A stretch of 64,000 nucleotides of DNA from Oryza sativa Japonica Group (taxonomy: Eukaryota > Streptophyta > Magnoliopsida > Poales > Poaceae): contig NC_089041.1 of NCBI RefSeq assembly GCF_034140825.1, positions 26,363,501-26,427,500 on the forward strand, given 5' to 3'. The first letter of the stretch is position 1; each line of letters begins with the position of its first letter. Positions 35,175-45,822 of the stretch are shown here, in pieces. Position numbers and translations under genes: made by a program. The notes beneath the pieces were generated by a model that was given only the letters and a program-made list of their open reading frames with translations, had not been told where the DNA came from and ran no database searches.

Positions 35175-35690
35175 GCAACGCAAAATGCCTGATGTTGCCG
35201 TACCTGCACTGGTGCTATTGACTGCCACCTTCAGCCACGTCTGTAATAGTGTAATGGCTGATTGGTTTGTTAGTAGGCAGTTCATTCCCGCACCTAAATA
35301 AACACCTGAAGACGTGATGTTATACCGGCTTCCCATCAAAAACTCAAAAACAGTTATATGCGTGTGTAATTGTATGGGCCTAGTGCCTTACCTGGGATAT
35401 TGTAACCGTAACTTTTCAAATCAGCATGTTTCCATGGATGAAATTTCTATGAATTCAAAGGCTACACTCCAAATTTGAGAATGTTTTACATCTCATTTTT
35501 AGTGCTTCGGACCAGAGAAGGAATATACATGGGCCTATGTAATAAAGCTAAATCTGGGTCGAATTCGCATGACCAAATTAGGCCCATGATCTAAAAGGCC
35601 CTTATAGGAAGAGGTCGGAGTATACATGGGCCTGGTTAAAAAATAGTATATACACATGGGCCACCCGTACCCGCTTCATTTTTTTCTATT
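35175..35690. other. ELOF1 3'UTR and intergenic
   Basis: The 3'UTR of ELOF1 extends through the first few hundred bases. Several GGGCC/GGCCC motifs (about 35520-35660) lie beyond it. No gene is seen. Confidence 0.5.
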
Positions 35691-35694
35691 TATA

Positions 35695-36295
35695 CATTTT
35701 TTTACTAAAATATTTACAAAAATATTTTTTTTTCGAAAATTTACAAATCTAATCGCCTGCCGCCCTATAGAGGGGCGATTTTTAAAAATCGCCCTCCCAA
35801 AGAGCGGCAAGGGACCTAAATGCAAAATTTTTATTTGTGTTCAAATTCTTTCCACCGGTTTTAATTGCTTAAAAACTAATAATGCTTATTCAATACTCCA
35901 AATAATTTTAAATGGAAAAGTGCTAAACTACAAAGTTATAGATCTCATCAGGATCTACAACTTTTATATAAAGTTTATCTCCATCCAATGTCGTTTGAAA
36001 TGTAGATCTGAGATTTTTTAAAATATGTTTTATATTTTGTAACGAATATTTGGATATCTAAAACATCTTATATGAAAAAGTTGTTAACTGTAAAGTTGTA
36101 GATCTCCTTGAGCTCTACAATTTTTGATATAAAGTTTTATTTTATCTGACTTTATATAATATAATTTTAAATTATAAAATCATAAAGCTAACAAGTTGTG
36201 CTATAAAATTTGCATTTAGGTTCCTTGCCGTCGGCAGACGGTTTGATTTGTAAATTTTTAAAACAAAAAATTATTTTTTAAATATTTTAATTAAA
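35695..36295. mobile_element. DNA element with about 60-bp terminal inverted repeats
   Basis: The left end (aaaatatttacaaaaatat … aaaatttacaaatctaatcgcctgccg) is matched at the right by its inverse (…cggcagacggtttgatttgtaaattttt … aaatatttt) over roughly 60 bp. Inside, the phrase 'aaagttgtagatct…agctctacaa' recurs twice as a direct repeat (about 35930 and 36090). It has no coding. The family is probably a Mutator-like MITE, but the target duplication is not clear. Confidence 0.6.
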
Positions 36296-36357
36296 AAATA
36301 GCCTCCTCGTGAGTCCCACGAGTCAGCCTCCCATGGATGGTCAGACGGAAATATCTG

Positions 36358-36370
36358 GAACGTTCAAGAA
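36358..36370. promoter_or_regulatory. Perfect heat-shock element, distal
   Basis: GAAcgTTCaaGAA is three perfect alternating nGAAn units, the binding site of heat-shock factor trimers. It lies 337 bp before the RING-H2 start codon. Confidence 0.65.
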
Positions 36371-36542
36371 CCTCTCGCGCGCGTGCCCGGTGAACGATCC
36401 AACTCATTACCAAAGCGACCGACACAAATCCAAAAATTGAAAAATCCCGACTCGTCCACGTCATCTCCTCCAACGGCGAGCCCGACCCAAACCAGAATAG
36501 GCGGGCCCACAGCTCAGTGACACGAGGAGCCAGCCCAGAATC

Positions 36543-36555
36543 TTCCAGAACCTTC
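36543..36555. promoter_or_regulatory. Perfect heat-shock element, proximal
   Basis: TTCcaGAAccTTC, again three perfect alternating units, lies about 30 bp before the TATA box at 36584 and 152 bp before the RING-H2 start codon. This is the arrangement seen in heat-inducible plant promoters. Confidence 0.7.
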
Positions 36556-36583
36556 TCCACCATCAACCTCCGCTCCCCTCCCA

Positions 36584-36591
36584 TATATATA
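36584..36591 (+). promoter_or_regulatory. TATA box of the RING-H2 gene
   Basis: TATATATA in cccatatatataccg lies 111 bp before the start codon and just downstream of the proximal heat-shock element. Confidence 0.7.
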
Positions 36592-36694
36592 CCGTCCTCC
36601 TCAAGCCAGCAAAATATCGCACACAAAAAAACAAAACAAAAAAAGTAGTTGATCTCCTCGCGGCGGCGCTCTCTCTCTCTCTCCGCCGGCGACG

Positions 36695-37252
36695 ATGGCC
36701 ACGGCGAACGGCGTCGACCTCGCGACGGCGGGGCTCCTGCGGCTGCTGGCGATGGGGATGGGGCCGTCCGTGCAGATTCCGGGAGAAGGCGGGGTTCCGG
36801 TGATGATGGTGCAGCACATCATCATCGGCGACGACGGCGGCGACCTGTTCTCCGGCGGGCTCGGCGGCGGCGTGCCCCCCGCGTCGAAGGCGGCGATCGC
36901 CTCGCTGAAGGAGGTGAAGGCCGGGGAGGACGGCGAAGGCGGGGACTCGCTGGGCGACTGCGCGATCTGCCTGGACGCCTTCGCCGCCGGGAAGGAGATG
37001 CCGTGCGGGCACCGGTTCCACAGCGAGTGCCTCGAGCGGTGGCTCGGCGTCCACGGGAGCTGCCCCGTCTGCCGCCGCGAGCTCCCCGCGGCGGAACAAC
37101 AACCACCAGAGGAGCAGCAGAGCGGCGGCGCGGACGCCGGCGAGAGGCGGAGGCCGAGGGCGGTGGTGGTGAGCTACGTGGTGCTCGGAGACGGCGGCCG
37201 CGGCGGGGAGAGAGGGGAGCCATGGAACATTAGGATAGAGGACGTGGATTAG
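36695..37252 (+). CDS. RING-H2 zinc finger protein, probable E3 ubiquitin ligase
   Basis: An intronless frame encodes 185 residues. The RING-H2 domain spans about residues 89-126 with all eight ligands: Cys89, Cys92, Cys104, His106, His109, Cys112, Cys123 and Cys126 (CAICLDAF, PCGHRFHSEC, CPVCRREL). The conserved Trp116 in ERWL fits E2 binding. A PPASKAAIASL segment just before the RING is typical of BTL/RNF126-like plant RING-H2 proteins. There is no signal peptide or membrane helix, so a soluble ligase is likely. The C terminus has an acidic/Gln-rich linker and a VVVSYVVLGD strand. The promoter carries two perfect heat-shock elements and a TATA box, which suggests heat or stress induction. 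Substrate unknown. Confidence 0.92.
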   Translation: MATANGVDLATAGLLRLLAMGMGPSVQIPGEGGVPVMMVQHIIIGDDGGDLFSGGLGGGVPPASKAAIASLKEVKAGEDGEGGDSLGDCAICLDAFAAGKEMPCGHRFHSECLERWLGVHGSCPVCRRELPAAEQQPPEEQQSGGADAGERRRPRAVVVSYVVLGDGGRGGERGEPWNIRIEDVD

Positions 37253-37726
37253 GACCAGGATTATATTCTTCAAATTGGTTTCAATTGGTTTTAAGGTGGT
37301 CGATTTTTCTTTCGGTTTTTGTATATACACTACTAGCTGCGAGGGGAGAAAAATCGATTGTGAATATTTTTTAAATGTGGAAAATGAAAGTAATGCAATT
37401 ACAGAAGCTTCCCAGTGTCACTGAGAATTCGTATTTTTTTTAAAGGAAATTCTTCTTTTACATCTGCACTCGTGATAAACAGATTCATATTTTTTTAAAA
37501 GGAAATTCTTCTTTTACATCTGCATCGCGATAAACAGTTTCCCAATTTCATCTTAATTCAGCGTCAAAATCAAAATAATCTACTCCCTTTGTGATCTTTT
37601 TCTCAGTTAAAATTCTTTTAGGAAAATATACACTCCTTTTGTTTCATGGGATATATCCGATGATTACGAAAAATCTAGACAGAGGCTCATTCAGATTTGT
37701 AGTATTAAAATATATCTAGATTCATA
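37253..37726. other. 3' flank of the RING-H2 gene with a small tandem duplication
   Basis: The 3'UTR is followed by a roughly 57-bp direct duplication at about 37427-37539. Both copies contain aaaggaaattcttcttttac and gataaacag and differ slightly. After that lie remnants of a Stowaway-like repeat (tctagattcgtagtatta phrases). No gene is seen. Confidence 0.6.
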
Positions 37727-37927
37727 GGGTCTGTTTGGTACAGCTCCAACTCCTAAATTTAACTCCAGGAGTTGAGTCTGGAGTGGAGTTGTGGAGCTGT
37801 CTAAACCCAGCTCCACAACTCTAGTTCATTTTGTGAGAGCTCCACTACCAGTTTTGGTGGAGCTGAAACTGTTTGGCTGAGCTCCAGCTCCAGGAGGGGT
37901 GGAGCTGGAGCTGTGCCAAATAGTCCC
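37727..37927. mobile_element. MITE, 201 bp, rich in gagctcc repeats
   Basis: The ends are GGGTCTGTTTGGTACAGCTC and, inverted, GGGACTATTTGGCACAGCTC. The interior repeats variants of agctccactcc in both orientations, so it is strongly self-complementary. The 3-bp motif ATA flanks both sides. The GGG-C-TGTTTGG terminus is common to rice hAT/Tourist-like MITEs; the superfamily is not certain. Confidence 0.75.
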
Positions 37928-38006
37928 ATAGTATTACGATATATCTCCTATATTTGAATAGTGACTTATCTAGATTCGTAGTATTAGAATATGTGTAGAT
38001 TCATAG

Positions 38007-39174
38007 TGTCGGTGACATGGGACCGGGGATATCTTGACTAGAGGTTTGGGGCAGCCGCGGTCACCCACGTGGCCTGACCCCCTTGGGGGGGGGGTCGGGC
38101 CCGAGGGTGATGAGGCCGCCCCTCCCTCTATCTCCCCGAGGGGCCGGGCCGCTCCCGTTTCGTCCCCGAGGGCTGGGGCGCCCTGACCCCCTGAGGGTTT
38201 GGCGCCACGTGTGTGGGTTAGGTGAGCACAGCGGCGCTCACCTAACCGCGTTTATTGCGGGTTGGACGAGCGCCCCACGCCACATTTAATGCAGCGCAGC
38301 ACACTCGTTCGGTCCGTGACAGGTCACAGTGTGTGACCGGTCACAGACCGGTCAGATCGCGGGTTAGGTGGCAACAGGCGGCCTTTCGCACGCCTCGCCC
38401 CGTCCCGTCGGAATAATGAGAGCCTCTAGGCACTTGTCCCTAGACGGAGCCGGCGTGGGAACTCCTGGAGTTAGCACGTCGGTCCCGGCTAGATTCATAC
38501 CAGGCTTCATCGCAACCATTACAAGGAAGTCATTTTATGAAGAAGGGCTGACGTGTGGCATGCTAAACTGACACGTGGTAGACAAGAATGACCGGTTCGT
38601 GACTGGTCTGACGCCGGTCACGTCATCAGCAAACAACTGTGCTTCCACGTTGCACCTGCTTCCGGCGGAGTGGAGGTTGGTATGACCCATCCCATCGGAG
38701 GGTCATTCGGACAGCAGCCATTGCAAATCTCCGCCCATTAATGAGGGAGGACAGGGTTATCCCGGTGTCAGGCGAAGGTACGAGCCAAGTTTTGGTCAAA
38801 GTAGGATGGGTCCCCACCCAAAAGAAGGGTAGGTAGAAATGGTGTATGTGGTATCCCCTTGAGATATAAAAGGAGGACCATGCCTACCAAGAGAGGGGAC
38901 TGGAGAAAAGAGGAGTGAGAGGGTCTCTAGAGTTTGAACTCTCTTGCTCTCCAGCTCTTTGTAACTCCTTCATACACAGATCCACCAGAACACAGGAGTA
39001 GGGTATTACGCTTCTCAGCGGCCCGAACCTGTCTACATCGCCCGTGTCTTGCGCATTTGCTCTCTCGCGAACCATTCCACAGATCAAGGGCTTAGAACCT
39101 CACCCAGCGCCCCCGGCCGAACCGGCAAAGGGGGGCCCGCGCGGTCTCCCGGTGAGGAGCCCCACGCTCCGTCA
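38007..39174 (+). repeat. 5' LTR of the Tat-lineage element
   Basis: The LTR begins TGTCGGTGACATGG and ends CGCTCCGTCA. It carries a TATA-like gatataaaagg near 38863 and repeated gaccggtcac motifs near 38320-38360. A tRNA primer-binding type sequence follows directly (tggcgcgccaggtaggggg from 39177). I did not identify the primer tRNA. Confidence 0.93.
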
Positions 39175-39522
39175 TCTGGCGCGCCAGGTAGGGGGCGCGT
39201 GTGTTTTTCTAAGCCCTCGTCCTCTTTCGTGTGCGCCAAGCTTCTCCCGCTCAGCCCAATGGCCGAACGGGCAGTGGCGCACAACCTCTCTCCGAGCGCT
39301 AGCGGTGACGACAGCGAGCAGAACCCGCATCGTCGAGCTCGTACTCCACCGCCCCCCTCTCGCCGAAGTCTTAGGCGGGAGGAGGCGCTCGAGGGGGTCG
39401 AGAGATCCGCGACTTCGCCGCCCACGAGCGATGGATAAGGACGGCGAGACGGGGAGCGTCGCCTCCTCGTCTACGGCGATGGCAGCACGCCCCAGGGCGC
39501 GCTCCAAGCTGCGGGCGCGCTC

Positions 39523-41685
39523 TTGCGTCACCCGCCCGTTGTCCCCGATCCAGAGACTCCAGCCCGACGTTGGCTGGATGACGTGGCCGACTTGGTCATG
39601 ACGGCGCAGCAGCACCTAGGCGCCGGTGGGCGGTCCTCCGCCACCAAGGCCTCTGGCGCTGCTACCGCCGGCTCCGTGTCGTCGAGGCGGAGGGCGCGGC
39701 GAGTGGCAGCCGTTACCCGCCGTTCGTCTGCCATTCCCTCGTTAACGCCTCCCACCCAAGAAGATGTGCGTAGGGGGCTGGATGCCCGCCTCAGTATCGA
39801 GCGCCGGCGCAATGGTCGTCACGCTGCCCACGCAACGGAAGGCGCTTCCTCGTTCGGAGCGCCACTTCGGTTCGGGCGCGGGGGCCAGCCCCCCGTGCCC
39901 CCGATTGGTGGTGTCGGCTGTCGAGCCTTTGTGGCGAGCCTTCGGAACGTCCGTTGGCCCCCAAGGTTCCGGCCCACCATCACCGAAAAATATGACGGAA
40001 GCGTCAACCCCGCCGAGTTTCTCCAGGTCTACACGACCGGGATCGAGGCCGCCGGGGGTGACGACAGGGTCATGGCGAATTTCTTCCCCATGGCCCTGAA
40101 AGGACAGGCGCGGGGTTGGCTAATGAACTTGCCGCCCACGTCGGTCCACTCTTGGGAGGATTTGTGCCAGCAGTTCACCATGAACTTCCAAGGCACATAT
40201 CCGCGCCCAGGTGAAGAAGCGGACTTGCATGCGGTACAGCGAAGGGACGATGAGTCTCTTCGCTCGTACATTCAGCGGTTCTGTCAAGTCCGCAACACCA
40301 TACCATGCATCCCCGCACACGCGGTAATCTACGCGTTCAGGGGGGACGTGCGGCACAACCGCATGCTCGAAAAGATCGCCTCCAAGGAGCCCCAGACCAC
40401 CGCGGAGCTTTTTCAGCTCGCGGACCGTGTGGCTCGCAAGGAAGAGGCCTGGATCTGGAACTCCACTGGTTCCGGTGTGGCAGCTTCGGCCGCCCCCGGA
40501 TCCGCCGCTCGGTCAGGGCGGCGGGACAGGAGGAGGAAGAAGAGGTCGGCCCATTCCGACGACGAGGGTCACGTCCTCGCCGTCGAGGGCGCTTCGCGGG
40601 CCACCCGAAAGGGGAGGCCTGCGAGCGACAAAAAGAAGGAGGCCGGCGCTCCCAGCAGGGAGCGCCCGACCGGCAAGTGGTGCACCGTGCACAACACCTC
40701 CCTCCACGACCTCGCGGACTGCCGCGCGGTCAAAAGTTTGGCTGAGCGGACGAGGAAGTGGGAGGAGGAGAGGAGGCAGGAGCGCCGTGAGGGCAAGGCC
40801 CCGGCGGCTCCCTCCGGCAACCGGCGAAGTGAGGCCAAGCAGAAGGCCCCCGCCGAGGACATCGACGATGGCGACGATGACCTAGGGTTCCAGGAGCCTG
40901 GGGCCACCATCGCCACCGTCGATGGGGGAGCATGCGCTCACGCTTCTCGTCGGAGCCTCAAGGCCATGAAGCGAGAGCTTCTGGCCGCGGCCCCTACCCA
41001 TGAGGCGACGCGGCGGGCGCGGTGGTCGGAGGTTGCCCTCACCTTCGACCAGACCGACCACCCGCCGTGCGTTGCCCGGGGAGGACAGATCGCGATGGTG
41101 GTTTCCCCCACCGTTTGCAACGTGAAGTTGGGGCGTGTCCTCATAGATGGGGGTGCAGCCCTCAACATCCTTTCCCCCGCAGCCTTTGACGCCATCAAGG
41201 CCCCGGGGATGGTGCTTCGGCCGTCCCAGCCGATTGTAGGTGTGACGCCGGGGCACACTTGGCCGCTAGGTCATATCGACCTCCTGGTCACCTTCGGTGG
41301 ATCCGCCAACTTCCGCACGGAGCGGGTGAACTTCGATGTGGCGGACCTCAGTCTGCCCTACAACGCGGTCCTGGGGAGGCCCGCGTTGGTGAAGTTCATG
41401 GTGGCGGTCCACTACGCCTACCTCCAGATGAAGATGCCGGGCCTCGGTGGCCCCATCTCTGTCCATGGCGACCTCAAAGTCGCGCTTGCTTGTATGGAGC
41501 AGCGCGCGGACCACCTCGCCGCCGCGTCCAAGCCCGAGGGTGGCAACGAGAGGCTCAGCACCTCCGTCCCAGCCGCCCCGAGGCAGCGGATGATCATGTG
41601 CGACGAGGTCCCGGTCAAAGAGGTTGCCCTGGGCGACGGCCTGTCCAAGACCACACGAATCGGTGGTCTTCTGGACGGCAAATAG
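39523..41685 (+). CDS. Retrotransposon gag-protease region (fossil)
   Basis: An open segment of about 720 codons. The central part resembles the plant retrotransposon gag domain (FRPTITEKYDGSVNPAEFLQ, GQARGWLMNLPPTSVHSWED, LRSYIQRFCQVRNTIP). A Lys/Arg-rich stretch follows. Near the end is an aspartic protease core with LIDGGAALNILSP and a later YNAVLGRPAL motif. The zinc knuckle expected in gag is not obvious. This is part of the Tat-lineage element. Confidence 0.85.
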   Translation: MRHPPVVPDPETPARRWLDDVADLVMTAQQHLGAGGRSSATKASGAATAGSVSSRRRARRVAAVTRRSSAIPSLTPPTQEDVRRGLDARLSIERRRNGRHAAHATEGASSFGAPLRFGRGGQPPVPPIGGVGCRAFVASLRNVRWPPRFRPTITEKYDGSVNPAEFLQVYTTGIEAAGGDDRVMANFFPMALKGQARGWLMNLPPTSVHSWEDLCQQFTMNFQGTYPRPGEEADLHAVQRRDDESLRSYIQRFCQVRNTIPCIPAHAVIYAFRGDVRHNRMLEKIASKEPQTTAELFQLADRVARKEEAWIWNSTGSGVAASAAPGSAARSGRRDRRRKKRSAHSDDEGHVLAVEGASRATRKGRPASDKKKEAGAPSRERPTGKWCTVHNTSLHDLADCRAVKSLAERTRKWEEERRQERREGKAPAAPSGNRRSEAKQKAPAEDIDDGDDDLGFQEPGATIATVDGGACAHASRRSLKAMKRELLAAAPTHEATRRARWSEVALTFDQTDHPPCVARGGQIAMVVSPTVCNVKLGRVLIDGGAALNILSPAAFDAIKAPGMVLRPSQPIVGVTPGHTWPLGHIDLLVTFGGSANFRTERVNFDVADLSLPYNAVLGRPALVKFMVAVHYAYLQMKMPGLGGPISVHGDLKVALACMEQRADHLAAASKPEGGNERLSTSVPAAPRQRMIMCDEVPVKEVALGDGLSKTTRIGGLLDGK

Positions 41686-41748
41686 GAAGACGCGCTCGTC
41701 TCCTTCCTGCGGGCAAACGCCGACGTCTTCGCCTAGAGACCGGCGGAC

Positions 41749-43938
41749 ATGCCCGGGGTCCCCAGGGAGGTGATTGAGCACCGTCTTGCCGTGCGGCCGG
41801 GCGCAAGGCCGGTCCGGCAGAAAGTGCGGCGGCAGGCCCCGGAACGTCAAGCCTTCATCCGCGAGGAGGTGGCGCGACTTCTGGAGGCCGGATTCATCCG
41901 TGAGGTCATCCATCCGGAGTGGCTGGCGAACCCGGTCGTCGTTCCCAAGGCGAACGGCAAGCTTCGGATGTGCATCGACTACACCGACCTTAACAAGGCA
42001 TGTCCTAAGGACCCTTACCCCCTGCCACGTATAGATCAGATTGTCGACTCCACCGCGGGGTGCGACCTTTTGTGTTTTCTAGATGCATACTCTGGTTATC
42101 ATCAGATTCGCATGGCTAGGGAGGATGAGGAAAAAACTGCATTCATTACCCCCATAGGAACTTATTGTTATACGATAATGCCTTTCGGGTTAAAGAATGC
42201 AGGTCCTACTTTTCAACGTACTACTCGAATTTCTTTGGGTAGCCAAATAGGATGTAATGTTGAGGCCTATGTTGATGACTTGGTTGTGAAGACGCGCAAC
42301 CAAGAGACCTTACTCTCGGATCTAGCGGAAACTTTCGAAAGCCTCCGCTCCGCCCGCATAAAGCTGAACCCCGATAAGTGCGTGTTCGGCGTGCCTGCGG
42401 GCAAGCTTCTTGGGTTCTTGGTCTCTGCTCGAGGCATCGAAGCCAACCCCGAGAAGATACGAGCTATAGAGCGGATGCGCCCCCCCAGCAAGCTTAGGGA
42501 TGTGCAGTGCGTCACCGGCTGCATGGCCGCCCTAAGTCGGTTCATATCGAGGCTGGGAGAGAAGGCACTACACCTATTTAAGCTCCTCAAACACTCCGGG
42601 CCGTTTATCTGGACGGAGAAGGCTGAGCGGGCCTTCACTCAGTTGAAGGCGTACCTCAGTTCTCCCCCAGTCCTGGTCGCCCCGGAGCCAGATGAGCCGC
42701 TGCTACTTTACCTGGCGGCAACCCCGCAGGTGGTCAGCGCGGCGTTGGTTGTGGAGCGCGACGAGGACAACCCTCACCCCGCGCATCCCCACCCTGTGTC
42801 GACTCGACCCAGGAGAGAGCAGGGAAGAGAGGCCCCCGAGCCGAACGGCGGCCCGAGGCCCCCGACGGCCGGAGCTGGCCCTCCGCCTGCTTGTCCGACG
42901 GTGCCAGGCGCCCCCGACCCCCAGGATGGCCCCGGGGCCACTGCGGGAAGGCCGCGCCTGTCGCCCTCCGACCCCGAGGTCGTCGGCACAGAAGCCGAGT
43001 GCGCCCCGCGCGGCCTCTCGAACGAAGAGCGCCTTGGAGATGCGGCCCCTAGTGAAGAAGATCGGCCCCGCCGAAAGGTGCAGCGGCCCGTCTACTTCGT
43101 TAGCGAGGCCCTCCGGGACTCTAAGACCCGATACCCTCAGGCCCAGAAGATGCTTTACGCTATTCTGATGGCTTCGAGGAAGTTGCGCCATTATTTTCAG
43201 GCGCATCGGGTCACGGTGGTTACGTCTTACCCCCTCGGCCAAATCTTGCATAACCGAGAGGGTACTGGACGGGTGGTGAAATGGGCAATCGAACTCTCTG
43301 AGTTCGATTTGCACTTTGAACCACGCCACGCAATCAAGAGCCAGGCCCTCGCCGACTTTGTGGCAGAGTGGACCCCGACCCCTGAGCCCATCTCCGTCCC
43401 CGAGGCCAGCTCGGGCCCCTCGCAGCTGCCTCACACCGCCTACTGGGTGATGCAGTTCGACGGCTCCCTATCTCTTCAGGGCGCCGGTGCGGGGGTCACG
43501 TTGACCTCGCCAAACGGAGACGTCCTCAGATACCTGGTTCGCCTCGACTTTCGGGCGACCAATAATATGGCGGAGTACGAGGGACTCCTTGCGGGACTCA
43601 GGGTGGCAGCTGGACTGGGGATCCGCCGCCTCCTGGTGTTAGGCGACTCCCAGCTGGTCGTTAACCAGGTCTGTAAGGAGTACCAGTGCTCTGACCCGCA
43701 GATGAACGCTTACGTGCGCCAAGTGCGGCGTATGGAGCGCCATTTTGACGGGATAGAGCTTCGGCACGTGCCCAGACGGGATAACGCGGTCGCCGACGAA
43801 CTTTCAAGGCTCGCTTCCTCGCGAGCCCAGACCCCACCGGGCGCCTTTGAAGAAAGGCTTGCCCAGCCGTCGGCACAGCCCGACCCCCTAGGGGAGATGG
43901 ACGCGCCTGAACGGCCCCCGAGGCCCGTCGGAGTCTAG
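41749..43938 (+). CDS. Retrotransposon RT - RNase H - second RNase H (fossil)
   Basis: Reverse transcriptase motifs are [43 protein letters not shown] and the catalytic YVDDLVVK. A proline-rich insert (about 42770-43070) separates RT from the first RNase H. A second RNase H of the archaeal type follows ([16 protein letters not shown] … [13 protein letters not shown]), the diagnostic feature of Tat elements. It sits just upstream of the integrase region. Confidence 0.88.
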   Translation: MPGVPREVIEHRLAVRPGARPVRQKVRRQAPERQAFIREEVARLLEAGFIREVIHPEWLANPVVVPKANGKLRMCIDYTDLNKACPKDPYPLPRIDQIVDSTAGCDLLCFLDAYSGYHQIRMAREDEEKTAFITPIGTYCYTIMPFGLKNAGPTFQRTTRISLGSQIGCNVEAYVDDLVVKTRNQETLLSDLAETFESLRSARIKLNPDKCVFGVPAGKLLGFLVSARGIEANPEKIRAIERMRPPSKLRDVQCVTGCMAALSRFISRLGEKALHLFKLLKHSGPFIWTEKAERAFTQLKAYLSSPPVLVAPEPDEPLLLYLAATPQVVSAALVVERDEDNPHPAHPHPVSTRPRREQGREAPEPNGGPRPPTAGAGPPPACPTVPGAPDPQDGPGATAGRPRLSPSDPEVVGTEAECAPRGLSNEERLGDAAPSEEDRPRRKVQRPVYFVSEALRDSKTRYPQAQKMLYAILMASRKLRHYFQAHRVTVVTSYPLGQILHNREGTGRVVKWAIELSEFDLHFEPRHAIKSQALADFVAEWTPTPEPISVPEASSGPSQLPHTAYWVMQFDGSLSLQGAGAGVTLTSPNGDVLRYLVRLDFRATNNMAEYEGLLAGLRVAAGLGIRRLLVLGDSQLVVNQVCKEYQCSDPQMNAYVRQVRRMERHFDGIELRHVPRRDNAVADELSRLASSRAQTPPGAFEERLAQPSAQPDPLGEMDAPERPPRPVGV

Positions 43939-43977
43939 GCCTCGGGACCCGAGGGGAGCGCTCCCAGCTCCCTTAGA

Positions 43978-45222
43978 TTGATTGCTTGGATCACTGAGAT
44001 CCAGGCGTACCTCACAGATAAGACTCTACCCGAGGACTGCGAAGGGAGTGAACGCATCCAGCGCATCTCCAAGCGCTACGTGCTGGTGGAAGGGACCCTC
44101 TATCGGCGCGCGGCTAACGGAGTCCTCATGAAGTGCATTCCTCGGGAACAAGGCGTCGAGCTTCTTGCCGATATCCATGAAGGCGAGTGCGGAGCCTACT
44201 CCGCCTCACGCACCTTGGTTGGCAAGGCCTTTCGCCAGGGTTTCTATTGGCCGACGGCTCTCAACGATGCGGTTGACCTGGTCCGGCGGTGCAGGGCGTG
44301 CCAGTTCCACACTAAGCAAACCCATCAGCCGGCCCAGGCCCTGCAGACCATACCTCTTTCATGGCCGTTTGCTGTTTGGGTGCTCGATATCCTGGGTCCG
44401 TTTAGGCGGGCCCCGGGCGGGTTCGAGTATCTGTATGTCGCTGTCGACAAGTTCACTAAGTGGCCCGAGGCTTACCCGGTCATCAAGATCGATAAGCACT
44501 CCGCGCTTAAATTCATCAGGGGCATTACTGCTCGGTTTGGGGTGCCTAATAGTATCATTACGGATAACGGCACCCAGTTCACTAGTGAACTCTTCGGTGA
44601 CTACTGCGAAGATATGGGCATCAAGCTCTGCTTCGCCTCTCCCGCCCACCCCAGAAGCAATGGCCAAGTGGAGCGCGCCAACGCAGAAATCCTCAAGGGC
44701 CTCAAAACCAAAACCTTCAATATCCTCAAGAAGCACGGCGACTCGTGGATCGAGGAGTTGCCAGCGGTGCTCTGGGCGAACCGAACCACGCCAAGCCGAG
44801 CAACCGGGGAAACGCCTTTCTTCCTCGTCTACGGCGCGGAGGCGGTTCTCCCATCCGAGCTCACCCTGAGGTCCCCTCGGGCCACCATGTACTGCGAGGC
44901 TGATCAAGATCAGCTTCGCAGAGATGACCTCGACTACTTGGAAGAGCGAAGGCGGCGCGCGGCCCTCCGAGCCGCGCGCTACCAGCAGAGCCTGCGGCGC
45001 TACCATCAGCGCCACGTCCGGGCCCGATCACTCTGCGTCGACGACCTCGTCCTACGCCACGTCCAAACGCGTGCTGGACTGAGCAAGCTCTCACCAATGT
45101 GGGAGGGTCCGTATCGAGTGATCGGCGTCCCCCGGCTGGGCTCCGTTCGGCTGGCCACGGGCGACGGCACAGAGCTGCCTAATCCGTGGAACATCGAACA
45201 CCTTCGTCGCTTCTACCCCTAG
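43978..45222 (+). CDS. Retrotransposon integrase region (fossil)
   Basis: A zinc-binding HHCC region (DIHEGECGAYSASRTLVGKA … CRACQFH) precedes the DDE core (VLDILGPF, ITDNGTQFTS, SNGQVERANAEIL). A C-terminal GPY-type motif follows (LSPMWEGPYRVI). This is the final sense-strand domain of the Tat element. Confidence 0.88.
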   Translation: MIAWITEIQAYLTDKTLPEDCEGSERIQRISKRYVLVEGTLYRRAANGVLMKCIPREQGVELLADIHEGECGAYSASRTLVGKAFRQGFYWPTALNDAVDLVRRCRACQFHTKQTHQPAQALQTIPLSWPFAVWVLDILGPFRRAPGGFEYLYVAVDKFTKWPEAYPVIKIDKHSALKFIRGITARFGVPNSIITDNGTQFTSELFGDYCEDMGIKLCFASPAHPRSNGQVERANAEILKGLKTKTFNILKKHGDSWIEELPAVLWANRTTPSRATGETPFFLVYGAEAVLPSELTLRSPRATMYCEADQDQLRRDDLDYLEERRRRAALRAARYQQSLRRYHQRHVRARSLCVDDLVLRHVQTRAGLSKLSPMWEGPYRVIGVPRLGSVRLATGDGTELPNPWNIEHLRRFYP

Positions 45223-45822
45223 TGGGGGTCGGGTGTCAGGTCTCGGGCTCGGGCCAACCCCGCGCCCCCCCAGGCGTGCAGGGTTGGCCGGGGGCTACCA
45301 CATGCATAAGCTTATATTTTTTCTCTTCCGTATTTCAATAAAAGCATTTTCGATTTCCTAAGGATTGTGTCTGTGCCATTGTTTCCTTTCGAAGAATCTT
45401 GGCTTGAATTAGCACGCTCGTGCTCGATCCTGCCCTCGGTGGCCCGGGCCGGCTAAAATCGCCAAATGGGGCCCAGAACCGAGCCATGCCCCGGGGCGTG
45501 GTGAACTCCGGGGGGGGGGGGGGAATCGGCAAAGGCCCACAATCGGATCTATAACCCTCGGTCACCACGTTCCCGGCCTGGCCAGTCTCGACACGCGGAT
45601 CTCCCCAGGCACTAGCCCCGACCCGCGCCATTTGAGGCTGGGACCTGGGCACGAGTCCTCGTTCAAGCCAAGACACAGAAGGACCGCGGCACATACCATC
45701 CTCGTCTCATACACACAACAAACAGAGCTGACACAAAAATTTCCTCTTTATTTGATTGCAGATTGAATTAGTTTATACAAGAAGGGGGCCCGAAGGCCTC
45801 AGAAGAAGAAAGAAAAAGCTAT

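Noticed and set aside
36649-37233. 194-residue and antisense frames over the RING-H2 gene
   Set aside because: They are shadows in other frames of a gene with all eight RING ligands.
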